64,000 nucleotides of DNA from Cognatazoarcus halotolerans. GTDB taxonomy: Bacteria; Pseudomonadota; Gammaproteobacteria; Burkholderiales; Rhodocyclaceae. Made by a program: the position numbers and the translations under genes. The number at the start of each line of letters is the position of its first letter. Position 1 is the first letter of the stretch. The notes under the pieces are model-generated. The model saw only the letters and a program-made list of their open reading frames with translations. It was not told the origin of the DNA and did not search any database. Where the stretch lies: NCBI RefSeq assembly GCF_009800965.1, contig NZ_WUAF01000008.1:1-64000 (forward strand), given 5' to 3'. This document shows positions 25,145-33,250 of the stretch, piece by piece.

Positions 25145-26098
25145 TCAGACGCATGCCGACGCGACCAGTGCCGGCGCGCCGGCAATGCGCAGCCTGAGGA
25201 TGTCGCGGTACTCCTCGGGGGGTTTCACCAGCACCATCTCGCCGCCACGCGGCAGATGATAGTCGGCTGCGCGCGACAACCAGAAACGCAGCGCCGCGCT
25301 GCGCAGCATGGCCGGCCACGCTTCGCACTCTTCGCGGGTGAATGGCCGTTCGGCGTGGTAGGCATCCAGCAGGGCTCGGCAGCGCGCGTCGTCGAATTCG
25401 CCGCCCGGGGTGGTGCACCAGTCGTTCGCGGTGACCGCGACATCGAACAGCAGGGTATCGACGCCCGCAAAGTAGAAGTCGATCACTCCGCCGATGTGTC
25501 CGCCGTCCCACAAGACGTTGTCACGGAACAGGTCGGCGTGAATCACGCCGCAAGGCAGGGCACTGTCGTCGCGGGCGGCCTCAAAGGCGATCTCCTGGTC
25601 GAGCAGGGCTCGCTCGTCGGTCGGCAGGTAATCGCGAACCTGGGCAGCGGTGATTGCCCGCCAGGCGGCATTGCGCGGATTGTCCTGGCGCCGCCCGAAA
25701 CCGCGTCCGGCCAGGTGCAGCCCGGCGAGCATGGCGCCGACTCGAGCGCAGTGTTCGGGGCCGGGATCCATTACCGAGGCCCCGGACAGGCGCGCGACCA
25801 GCACCGCCGGGCGCTCCGACAGGGTGCCAAGGTACTCATTGTCGAGATCGGCGATCGGGGCCGGTACCGGCAGGCCATGGCGCGCGAGGTGGGCCATCAG
25901 GTACAGATAGAAAGGCAACTCGGCGCGGTTCATGGTTTCGAACAGTGTCAGCACGTAGCGACCGAGCGTGGTGGTGACGAAGAAGTTGCTGTTCTGTACA
26001 CCCGCGGCGATGCCCCGCAACTCGACGGGACGGCCGATGGCGTAGTTGCGGAGCCAGTGCTGAAGTGCTTCGTCGGTGACGGGGGTGAAGACGGACAT
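25145..26098 (-). CDS. thrB: Homoserine kinase (APH-fold type)
   Basis: A 317-residue kinase of the ThrB type II family that uses an aminoglycoside-phosphotransferase fold. The start MSVFTPVTDEALQHWLRNY and GVQNSNFFVTTTLGRYVLTLFE are family-typical, and the catalytic loop VIHADLFRDNVLW with metal-binding GVIDFYFAG gives the active-site aspartates. It phosphorylates homoserine on the way to threonine. The gene order thrB, DUF2782 protein, polA is a conserved betaproteobacterial block and supports the call. Confidence 0.94.
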   Translation of the reverse strand: MSVFTPVTDEALQHWLRNYAIGRPVELRGIAAGVQNSNFFVTTTLGRYVLTLFETMNRAELPFYLYLMAHLARHGLPVPAPIADLDNEYLGTLSERPAVLVARLSGASVMDPGPEHCARVGAMLAGLHLAGRGFGRRQDNPRNAAWRAITAAQVRDYLPTDERALLDQEIAFEAARDDSALPCGVIHADLFRDNVLWDGGHIGGVIDFYFAGVDTLLFDVAVTANDWCTTPGGEFDDARCRALLDAYHAERPFTREECEAWPAMLRSAALRFWLSRAADYHLPRGGEMVLVKPPEEYRDILRLRIAGAPALVASACV

Positions 26099-26181
26099 TT
26101 TTTTCGTGAGGGGTCAGGCGTGAGGGGCAAGGCGAATCAGGGGTGCTCCCCGCCGCCGACATCCCGCTACCCACCGCATCT

Positions 26182-26526
26182 TCACCAGCTCTTGATCACC
26201 CACATCGGCACCGACAAGGTAGGGTCGAGCGTGTCGATGCGCGCCAGCGAGCCGTCGCCGCGCTGGTCGACGAGGTAATAGGGGACGCCGTGCGGCGGCG
26301 TGACCCTGACCATGTAGAGCTTGCCGCGAATCCGGAATTCCTCGACCTTGTCTTCGCCGCGGCGCTTGATCGTCACCTGTGGCTCGTCGGCGGGGTTGTC
26401 GGCCTGCATCGCCGGTGGTGGTGGCGCCTCGGGAAGCGGCTCGAGTTTGGGCGGCTGCTGGGCTGCAGTGGGCAGGGCAAGTGCCAGCAACAGGCTTGCA
26501 GTCGTGAGTACGGCAGGGCTACGCAT
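26182..26526 (-). CDS. DUF2782 exported protein
   Basis: A 114-residue protein. Residues 1-22 form a signal peptide (ends PTAAQQ). The mature part has a Pro-rich linker then the DUF2782 domain: EPQVTIKRRGEDKVEEFRIR, KLYMVRVTPPHGVPYYLVD, and the end VPMWVIKSW. GGAG precedes the ATG at 26526. The family is small, periplasmic and uncharacterised; it nearly always lies between thrB and polA, as here. Confidence 0.9.
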   Translation of the reverse strand: MRSPAVLTTASLLLALALPTAAQQPPKLEPLPEAPPPPAMQADNPADEPQVTIKRRGEDKVEEFRIRGKLYMVRVTPPHGVPYYLVDQRGDGSLARIDTLDPTLSVPMWVIKSW

Positions 26527-26924
26527 GGAAATCTCCGTATTGGAATGTTCGATTCAGGCGGCCGGGCCGGGGAGATCGCTCGCACATTCTGAGCGCCGGA
26601 TTCTAGCAGAGCGGCGGCGGGCGTCCCGGCCTTTCAGATAAGCTGATCTCGCCGACCGGGCATTGGTTCCTGTTCATCAGGCTCTGAGTCCGGCCGCGCC
26701 CCGGAAGGTATTCCACGCAGTTCCGTGGCCTCCGTCATCTCTGACATAATGCCGAAAACACGCCGCGATTTCCGGGCGTTGCGGTGCGATAGCGTGCCGT
26801 ACGGGACCATGCGGGAAGCTTTTTCCGCTTGCGGTCATGTCGTTCCCTTAACGCTGGCATAGCCCTCCGGCAGGGCTGCAGGCCATTTCGCACTGCGCCG
26901 GTGTCGCTCGAGCTGATGTAATCC
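26527..26924. other. 398-base gap between the DUF2782 gene and polA
   Basis: A divergent control region. No gene is supported. A possible -10 box CATAAT occurs at 26745-26750 with weak -35 candidates, and GC-rich inverted elements such as CCTCCGGCAGGG near polA could form a leader hairpin. Nothing else was recognised. Confidence 0.4.
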
Positions 26925-29651
26925 ATGCCCACCCTGCTGCTTGTTGACGGTTCCAGTTACCTGTATCGCGCATTCCATGCGCTGCCCGACCTGCGAAATT
27001 CGGCCGGCGAGCCGACCGGCGCGGTGCGTGGTGTCCTGTCAATGCTAAGGCGGCTGGAATCGGACTACAAGGCGGAATATCGCGCATGCGTATTCGATGC
27101 CAAGGGCAAGACCTTCCGCGACGATCTCTATCCCGAATACAAGTCGCATCGCCCGCCGATGCCGGATGACCTGCGCGCGCAGATCGAACCGCTGCATGAA
27201 GCGGTCGAGGCCGAGGGCTGGCCGCTGCTGGTGGTCGATGGCGTCGAAGCCGACGATGTGATCGGCACGCTCACCCGACAGGCGGCCGAGGCCGGTTGGG
27301 AAGTGGTGATCTCGACCGGCGACAAGGACCTCACCCAGCTGGTGCGCCCCGGGGTGCGCTGGGTCAATACCATGAGCGAGGAGGTGCTCGACGAGGCCGG
27401 GGTCGAGGCCAAGTTCGGCGTGCCGCCGTCGCGCATCATCGATTACCTGGCACTCATGGGCGACACCGTGGACAACGTGCCGGGCGTTGAAAAGTGCGGT
27501 CCCAAGACCGCGGTCAAGTGGCTCAACCAGTACGGCGATCTCGATACGCTGATGGCAAGGGCCGACGAGGTTGGTGGCAAGGTCGGCGAGAACCTGCGCA
27601 AGCACCTCGATTTCCTGCCACTGGGCCGCAAGCTGGTAACCGTGGCCACCGATCTCGAGTTGCCGCTCAAGCCCGAGCAACTGCACGCCCGCGCCGACGA
27701 CAAGCAGAAGCTGGCCGCGCTCTACGAGCGCATGGAGTTCAAGAGCTGGTTGCGGGAGCTGCAGAATCCGGCTGCCGCTGACAGCGCTCCGGCCGCAGCC
27801 GAGACGGCGGCAGAAGCGGCTCCTCAGGTCGAGCCCGGCGCGCACCGCAGCGGCTACGAAGGCATTCTCGAATGGGCACAGTTCGACGCCTGGCTGGCAA
27901 GGATTTCGGCCGCCTCGCTCACTGCCTTCGATACCGAAACCACCAGCCTCGACCCGATGGCGGCGAAGCTGGTCGGCATGTCATTCAGCGTGACGCCGGG
28001 CGAGGCCGCCTATCTGCCGCTGACCCACGCCTACGCGGATGCGCCCGCGCAGCTGCCGCTCGACGAGGTGCTGGCGAAGCTCAAGCCCTGGCTCGAATCC
28101 GCCGAGCATCGCAAGGTCGGCCAGAACCTCAAGTACGACGCTCATGTGCTGGCCAACCACGGCATCCGCCTGGGTGGTATTGCCGAAGACACGCTGCTCG
28201 AATCCTATGTGCTGGAGTCGGACAAGAGTCACGACATGGACTCACTGGCGAGCCGCCACCTCGGGCTCAAGACCCTCAGCTACACCGAGGTTTGCGGCAA
28301 GGGGGCGAAGCAGATCGGGTTCGCCGAGGTCGCGGTCGAGCGTGCCGTCGAGTATGCCGCCGAGGATGCAGACATCACCCTGCGGCTGCACCACAAGCTA
28401 TCGAAGCAGCTCGCACCCGAGCCGCGGCTTGCCAAGGTCTATCGCGAGATCGAGCTGCCGGTGCTCGAGGTGCTCTTCGAGATGGAGCGCACCGGGGTGC
28501 TGATCGACGATTTCCTGCTGGCCCAGCACTCCGAGGAGCTCGGTCGTCGGCTGCATGGCCTGGAGCAGCAGGCCCATGAGCTTGCCGGCCAGCCCTTCAA
28601 CCTGGGTTCGCCCAAGCAGCTCGGCGAGATCCTGTTTACCAAGCTCGGCCTGCCGGTGGTCAAGAAAACTGCTACAGGCCAGCCATCGACCGACGAGGAC
28701 GTGCTCACCCAACTGGCCGAGGACTATCCGCTGCCCAAGCTGCTGCTCGAACATCGCGGCCTGGCCAAACTCAAGAACACCTATACCGACAAGTTGCCGC
28801 TGATGGTGAATCCACGCACCGGGCGGGTGCATACCAGCTTCTCGCAGGCTGTTGCAGTGACCGGTCGGCTGGCGAGCTCCGAGCCCAACCTGCAGAACAT
28901 CCCGATCCGCAGCGAAGAGGGACGCCGCATCCGCGCAGCCTTCATCGCGCCCAAAGGCCACCGCATCGTCTCGGCCGACTATTCCCAGATCGAGCTGCGC
29001 ATCATGGCCCACCTGTCCGGCGACAAGGGCCTGCTCGATGCCTTTGCTAAGGGCGAGGATGTGCACCGCGCCACCGCCGGCGAGATATTCGGCACCGCGC
29101 CGGGCGAAGTGACCAGCGAGCAGCGCCGCTACGCCAAGGTGATCAACTTCGGCCTCATCTATGGCATGAGTGCCCACGGCCTGGCCAGGAATCTCGGTAT
29201 CGAACGCGCCGCCGCGGCGAACTACATCGACCGCTACTTTGCCCGCTATCCGGGGGTGGCGGCCTATATGGACAACACCCGCGCCAGTGCAAAGGACAAG
29301 GGCTACGTCGAGACCGTTTTCGGGCGCCGCCTCTACCTGCCCGAGCTGCGCGCCCAGCAGGCCGGCCGCCGCCAGGGCGCCGAACGCGCCGCCATCAACG
29401 CACCGATGCAGGGCACCGCGGCGGATCTGATCAAGCTGGCGATGATCGCGGTGTCCGGCTGGCTCAAATCATCGGGCGCAAAGTCGCGCCTGATCCTGCA
29501 GGTGCACGACGAACTGGTGCTCGAAGTGCCGGAGGACGAGGTCGCGACCATCCGAGAGCAGCTGCCACGGCTGATGGCCGGTGTGGCTGAGCTCTCGGTG
29601 CCGCTGCTCGCCGAGGTGGGTGAGGGCAACAACTGGGACGAGGCTCACTGA
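26925..29651 (+). CDS. polA: DNA polymerase I
   Basis: A 908-residue complete Pol I. Residues 1-290 are the 5'-3' exonuclease/flap domain (LLLVDGSSYLYRAFHALPDL, ISTGDKDLTQLV, DNVPGVEKCGPKTA). Residues about 315-500 form the 3'-5' proofreading domain with intact AFDTETTSLDP and later exonuclease residues (GQNLKYDAHVL, DADITLRL). The polymerase domain shows RLASSEPNLQNIPIRSEEGR, SADYSQIELRIMAHLSGD, the O-helix KVINFGLIYGMSAHGL and motif C VHDELVLEVPEDE. Its role is gap filling, Okazaki fragment maturation and repair. It ends 33 bases before the convergent TIR gene. Confidence 0.97.
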   Translation: MPTLLLVDGSSYLYRAFHALPDLRNSAGEPTGAVRGVLSMLRRLESDYKAEYRACVFDAKGKTFRDDLYPEYKSHRPPMPDDLRAQIEPLHEAVEAEGWPLLVVDGVEADDVIGTLTRQAAEAGWEVVISTGDKDLTQLVRPGVRWVNTMSEEVLDEAGVEAKFGVPPSRIIDYLALMGDTVDNVPGVEKCGPKTAVKWLNQYGDLDTLMARADEVGGKVGENLRKHLDFLPLGRKLVTVATDLELPLKPEQLHARADDKQKLAALYERMEFKSWLRELQNPAAADSAPAAAETAAEAAPQVEPGAHRSGYEGILEWAQFDAWLARISAASLTAFDTETTSLDPMAAKLVGMSFSVTPGEAAYLPLTHAYADAPAQLPLDEVLAKLKPWLESAEHRKVGQNLKYDAHVLANHGIRLGGIAEDTLLESYVLESDKSHDMDSLASRHLGLKTLSYTEVCGKGAKQIGFAEVAVERAVEYAAEDADITLRLHHKLSKQLAPEPRLAKVYREIELPVLEVLFEMERTGVLIDDFLLAQHSEELGRRLHGLEQQAHELAGQPFNLGSPKQLGEILFTKLGLPVVKKTATGQPSTDEDVLTQLAEDYPLPKLLLEHRGLAKLKNTYTDKLPLMVNPRTGRVHTSFSQAVAVTGRLASSEPNLQNIPIRSEEGRRIRAAFIAPKGHRIVSADYSQIELRIMAHLSGDKGLLDAFAKGEDVHRATAGEIFGTAPGEVTSEQRRYAKVINFGLIYGMSAHGLARNLGIERAAAANYIDRYFARYPGVAAYMDNTRASAKDKGYVETVFGRRLYLPELRAQQAGRRQGAERAAINAPMQGTAADLIKLAMIAVSGWLKSSGAKSRLILQVHDELVLEVPEDEVATIREQLPRLMAGVAELSVPLLAEVGEGNNWDEAH

Positions 29652-29684
29652 GCGCGGGCAGGTATCGTCAGGCCGGGAGCAGGC

Positions 29685-30341
29685 TCAGAATGTCGTCCTG
29701 GCGAGGCCGGCTTTGTCGCCCTTGAGGCGGGCGCTTCGTAGCCGGCCGCCGCTCTGTGCGATGATTTTCTCGAACGCGGCATCGTCCAGGGGCCTGTCGA
29801 GAACATTCTGAAGCCGCTCGAAGCTTGCCATCCGGAAGCCGCGTTGTTCGAGGTAGGCCAGCACCGCATCGATGTCCGCGTCGGTTTGAGGGTCTGCGGG
29901 CGCGCTTGCAGCTGCCGCCACCCGCGGCGATTCGACCGGGGCGTCCGGGTCAGGGGTTTCCGTTTCGATCTCCCTGATCCGCTCGACCAGCGACTCCCAG
30001 GGCAGATGGCCGCCATGCGAGAAGTCCAGATACTGAATGGGTTCGAGCCTGGGGTGAAACGTGCATTCCGCAAGCTTGAGTGGAATGACCGGCTTGCCCT
30101 TGCCGAGCGCGTATGCCCATTCAAACGTCACGTACGGGGATTGGGCCGAACGCGGGCTGAGGGCCACCAGGACCGCGACACAATCGTCGATGCCCGCTTC
30201 GATTCCGTGGCGCCAGTCTGACCCCGCGCGCAGGCGGTCCTGGTCGCGCCAGATGCGAATGCCTGCATTTTCCAGTTTGATCTCGGCGAGTTCGGCGAAG
30301 AAATAGTCCTCGGTGGCGTAGCTGAGAAAAACGGTCTGCAT
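29685..30341 (-). CDS. Small TIR-domain protein
   Basis: A 218-residue cytoplasmic protein. Residues 1-110 are a TIR domain: TVFLSYATEDYFFAELAEIK, IRIWRDQDRLRAGSDW (BB-loop region), VLVALSPRSAQSPYVTFEWAYA with Glu74 at the position of the NAD-cleaving glutamate, and KPVIPLKLAE. An acidic Pro-rich linker (about 125-150) leads to a C-terminal 60-residue helical module (DADIDAVLAYLEQRGFRMAS, LQNVLDRPLDDAAFEKII) of unknown type. AAGG lies a few bases before the ATG. A membrane DUF2721 gene is 75 bases upstream in the same direction and may share its transcript. It could be a defence effector or a signalling adaptor. Confidence 0.85.
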   Translation of the reverse strand: MQTVFLSYATEDYFFAELAEIKLENAGIRIWRDQDRLRAGSDWRHGIEAGIDDCVAVLVALSPRSAQSPYVTFEWAYALGKGKPVIPLKLAECTFHPRLEPIQYLDFSHGGHLPWESLVERIREIETETPDPDAPVESPRVAAAASAPADPQTDADIDAVLAYLEQRGFRMASFERLQNVLDRPLDDAAFEKIIAQSGGRLRSARLKGDKAGLARTTF

Positions 30342-30415
30342 TTCGATCTGCCTTTTTCAATTGCAGAGGAGGGGTGTCGCTTCGGGGCTGTCGGGCGCAC
30401 CGGTCGTTTCCGGTT

Positions 30416-30853
30416 TCACGGTTCCCAGTGAATCTGCCCCTGTACCGCCATGTAGACCTCGCGCAGGAAGATCCCGAGGCCGACGATCAGCGACAGCAGG
30501 GCAAGGATGAAGGTCACGGCAACAGCGAGTGCCAGTTCCACATGCAGCAGCGTTCCGACGAAGGCGGCGGTCACCACCACGCAGACGAGTAGTGCGCTCA
30601 GGGCTTCGGTAAAGATCGCGAGGTAGATCAACCGGCCACGGCGGGCAAGCAGATCGAGTTCCTTGTCGAAATCGTTTCGATGGGGGTGTGAGGGCTGCTC
30701 CTGGACACGCCGTTGCACGACCCGCCGTCGATCCACGATGCGGCCGAGACGTCCGTTCATTGCGTTGATCAGGGTCGAGATCGCAGTAAGCAGGAACACT
30801 GGCGCAACGGCCAGTTGTATCGCATGCGAGAGGTCGGCAAGGTGGGTAGGCAT
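30416..30853 (-). CDS. DUF2721 membrane protein
   Basis: About 145 residues. The N-terminus LADLSHAIQLAVAPVFLLTAISTLINAMNGRLGRIVDRRRVV is the DUF2721 signature: a membrane helix followed by a basic segment. Two further helices follow (LIYLAIFTEALSALLVCVVV and ALAVAVTFILALLSLIVGLG), then EVYMAVQGQIHWEP. ATG 30853 is preferred to 30910, which adds residues unlike the family. The family is inner-membrane and uncharacterised. Its downstream neighbour is the small TIR protein, which could make it a membrane partner, but DUF2721 genes occur widely without TIR. Confidence 0.85.
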   Translation of the reverse strand: MPTHLADLSHAIQLAVAPVFLLTAISTLINAMNGRLGRIVDRRRVVQRRVQEQPSHPHRNDFDKELDLLARRGRLIYLAIFTEALSALLVCVVVTAAFVGTLLHVELALAVAVTFILALLSLIVGLGIFLREVYMAVQGQIHWEP

Positions 30854-31013
30854 TTTTGTGGTGGTGGCTAAAGTCCGGCACAGCATAACCGTTGATTTCC
30901 ACAACGGCATCGACCGTGCCGAAGTGCGGGAGCAACCAGTTCTTCGTTTTCGGGTCGAACAATCAAGTCCCTCATATGCAATCTGTCACATCATGGGCTT
31001 GCGTTTGTGTTCA

Positions 31014-31028
31014 TACGGTAATACCGTA
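31014..31028. promoter_or_regulatory. Perfect palindrome upstream of the 48-residue peptide gene
   Basis: TACGGTA (31014-31020) and TACCGTA (31022-31028) flank a single A and are exact inverted copies. The site is 22 bases before the start codon, where it would cover the promoter or transcription start. It looks like an operator for a dimeric regulator; the regulator is unknown. Confidence 0.5.
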
Positions 31029-31049
31029 AGTGCAAAAGGAGGACTGTAA

Positions 31050-31196
31050 ATGACTAATCTCAAAAGCATTATCACTGCCGTGATCGCTGCTGTGGTCAAG
31101 GCTGCCCGTGAGCCATCGAAGCGCGAACAGTCGGCCGCCGCCAGCATGCACCTGGCGACACAAGGCATCGACATTTCAACCATGCGCCGGGACTGA
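31050..31196 (+). CDS. 48-residue amphipathic small protein
   Basis: ATG 31050 to TGA 31194-31196 encodes 48 residues. AAAAGGAGG lies 6 bases before the ATG, one of the best ribosome sites in the window, so translation is likely. Residues 4-20 (LKSIITAVIAAVVKAAR) form a hydrophobic or amphipathic helix with lysines at both ends; the rest is polar and basic (REPSKREQ..., ending STMRRD). No cysteine, no known family. It stands alone, divergent from the DUF2721 gene and convergent with a LysR gene, with a palindromic operator in front. Possible roles include a small membrane regulator, a toxin-like peptide or a stress peptide; none is shown. Confidence 0.6.
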   Translation: MTNLKSIITAVIAAVVKAAREPSKREQSAAASMHLATQGIDISTMRRD

Positions 31197-31253
31197 CCGG
31201 GCGCGTTGCACAGCGCTGCCAACGGGTCCCGCGCCTGTTCGCGCCACTGTGCT

Positions 31254-32201
31254 TCAGCCGGACGAGGGCCGTGTCGAAGGGGAGCCTCCGCCGACCTCCA
31301 GTCTGGCGACCAGATGATCGATGAACGCCCGGATCCGCGGGGCCGGGTGGCGGCCGGGCAAGTAGAGCGCCCAGAGGGTGCCCTGATAGGCTGTCTGCAG
31401 CTGCCAGTCAGACAGTACCTGGACGATACTTCCTGCCCGAAGCGAAGGCCTCGCGGCGAAGTCGGGCAGGCTGCCGATACCGAAACCGGCCTCCATCCCT
31501 TCGCGACGCACTTCGGTATGGTTGGCGATGTAGCGCCCTTTTACCCTGATCGCCGCGGTCTCGTCCCCTCGCCGGAAGCGCCACAGATTGTCGCCGTCCA
31601 CTTCACCCAGATACAGGCAGTCGTGGCTGGCTAGCGCCATCGGATGCGCCGGCGTGCCACGCGCCGCGAGGTAGGCGGGGCTCGCGCACAGTAGCTGGCG
31701 CACCCGCATCAGCGGTCGTGCAGCCAGCCCGGGCGGCGGCGCGTCGGTGACGCGCAGGGCGAGATCGACGTTGTCGGCGATGAGATCGGTTTCCCGGTCG
31801 AGCAACATCAACTGCACATCCATTTCCGGATGGCTCCGCAGGAATTCCAATACCAGTGGATGCACCACCTGGCGCGCCAGCGCCTTCGGTGCGCTGATCC
31901 GCAGCAGGCCGCGCGGTGTTGCCGCAGTGCCCTCGCTGACGGTGCTTGCCGCGTGCGCCGCGGCGAGCATGTCGCTGGCGTGACGGTAGGCGTCCGCGCC
32001 CGCGTCGGTCAGGCGCAGGCTGCGTGTGGTGCGCTCCAGTAGCCGCACTGACAGGGCGGCTTCCAGCCGGGCGACCTGACGGCTGAGCGCCGAAGGCGAG
32101 GCGCCGAGATGGCGCGCTGCCGCAGAGAAGCTGCCGGCATCGACCACGCGAACCAATACAGCGAGATCAGGGAGCAGGGAAATGAGGCTATTTGTGCGCA
32201 C
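31254..32201 (-). CDS. LysR-family transcriptional regulator
   Basis: A 315-residue regulator. The HTH is LAVLVRVVDAGSFSAAARHLGASPSALSRQVARLE in two adjoining parts, and the effector domain runs from RGLLRISAPKALARQVVHPL to PAPRIRAFIDHLVARLE. It is of the common CrgA/YafC-like branch. It diverges from the EamA transporter gene at 32295 with a 93-base gap containing AT-rich TTGTATGAATCTGGTAATTA, the likely binding region. It probably controls that exporter; ligand unknown. Confidence 0.9.
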   Translation of the reverse strand: MRTNSLISLLPDLAVLVRVVDAGSFSAAARHLGASPSALSRQVARLEAALSVRLLERTTRSLRLTDAGADAYRHASDMLAAAHAASTVSEGTAATPRGLLRISAPKALARQVVHPLVLEFLRSHPEMDVQLMLLDRETDLIADNVDLALRVTDAPPPGLAARPLMRVRQLLCASPAYLAARGTPAHPMALASHDCLYLGEVDGDNLWRFRRGDETAAIRVKGRYIANHTEVRREGMEAGFGIGSLPDFAARPSLRAGSIVQVLSDWQLQTAYQGTLWALYLPGRHPAPRIRAFIDHLVARLEVGGGSPSTRPSSG

Positions 32202-32294
32202 GACGCAAAGCTGATTGTATGAATCTGGTAATTATCATCCATTTGGAACAGCCCGATACTGGCTACCCTGCTTTCAGCTTCTCATTTGCCGCCC

Positions 32295-33209
32295 ATGTCC
32301 GCTCAGCCTATTCCCGTTGCTGTCTCCAGCCGTCCCGAGCGTCACGCCGATCTGATGTTGCTGGCCGTTGCACTGGTGTGGGGCAGCAGTTACGGCGTCA
32401 CCAAGCTGGCGCTGGCCTGGTATCCGGTGCTCGGCTTCCTGGCCGTCCGCTTCGGTCTGACCTTTGCGTTGCTGCTGCCCCATCTGTGGCGGCTCGACCG
32501 CGCGACCCGGATCGCGACGCTGCACGCCGGTCTGCCGCTCGGCCTGGTGCTGTGGATGATCTTTCTCAGCGAAACTTACGGCGTGGCGCTCACCAGTGCG
32601 GCCAATGCGGCCTTCCTGATCAGCCTGTGCGTGGTGCTCACGCCGTTTGCCGAATGGCTCCTGCTCGGGCGGCGACCCACCTCCCGTGCGCTCGGCTTTG
32701 CGGTTCTTTCGGCGGTCGGTGCCGCCATGCTGGTTGGCAACATGCAGATGACGTTTGGCGACGGTGACGCACTGATGCTGCTGGCGGCATCGTTGAGAGC
32801 GGTTGCGGTGTGCCTGACCAAGCGCGTTTCCGGTCCGAAAGCGGTCGATACGCTCGGACTCACTGCCATCCAGGCGGGGGTTGTATCGCTTGCCTGCCTG
32901 CTGCTGGCTACCGCAATCGGGCCGGAGCACCTTCCGCAGCTTCCCTCGAACCCCGGGTTCTGGCTGGCGTGCGCCTATCTCGTGATCTTCTGCACCCTGT
33001 TTGCCTTCCATGCGCAGAATCACGCGATCCGGCGCAGCTCGCCGACCCACGTGGGGCTGTTGATGGGGACCGAGCCGGTCTTCGGCGCGCTCTTTGCGAC
33101 GCTGGCGCTGGGTGAGGGGCTGAGTGCGAGCGGCTGGCTGGGGGGCGGGCTGATCGTGCTCGCCGGTTTCTGGGCTGTTCTTGCCCGGGACGGGGCGGAG
33201 TCCCGCTAG
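32295..33209 (+). CDS. EamA/DMT-family transporter
   Basis: A 304-residue inner-membrane protein with ten predicted helices in two EamA repeats. Typical sites are LMLLAVALVWGSSYGVTKLA (first helix), LTSAANAAFLISLCVVLTPF (end of repeat one) and SPTHVGLLMGTEPVFGALFA (repeat two). ATG 32295 is preferred; a TTG at 32286 is also in frame. Such proteins usually export amino acids or metabolites. Divergent LysR regulation suggests an inducible exporter. Confidence 0.9.
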   Translation: MSAQPIPVAVSSRPERHADLMLLAVALVWGSSYGVTKLALAWYPVLGFLAVRFGLTFALLLPHLWRLDRATRIATLHAGLPLGLVLWMIFLSETYGVALTSAANAAFLISLCVVLTPFAEWLLLGRRPTSRALGFAVLSAVGAAMLVGNMQMTFGDGDALMLLAASLRAVAVCLTKRVSGPKAVDTLGLTAIQAGVVSLACLLLATAIGPEHLPQLPSNPGFWLACAYLVIFCTLFAFHAQNHAIRRSSPTHVGLLMGTEPVFGALFATLALGEGLSASGWLGGGLIVLAGFWAVLARDGAESR

Positions 33210-33250
33210 CGAAGGCGGGCGACGCCATGCGCCGCCCGCCGGAGCATTCG

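Noticed and set aside
30357-30962. A 201-codon frame overlapping the DUF2721 gene
   Set aside because: It is out of phase with the DUF2721 signature and is Arg/Pro-rich like other shadows.
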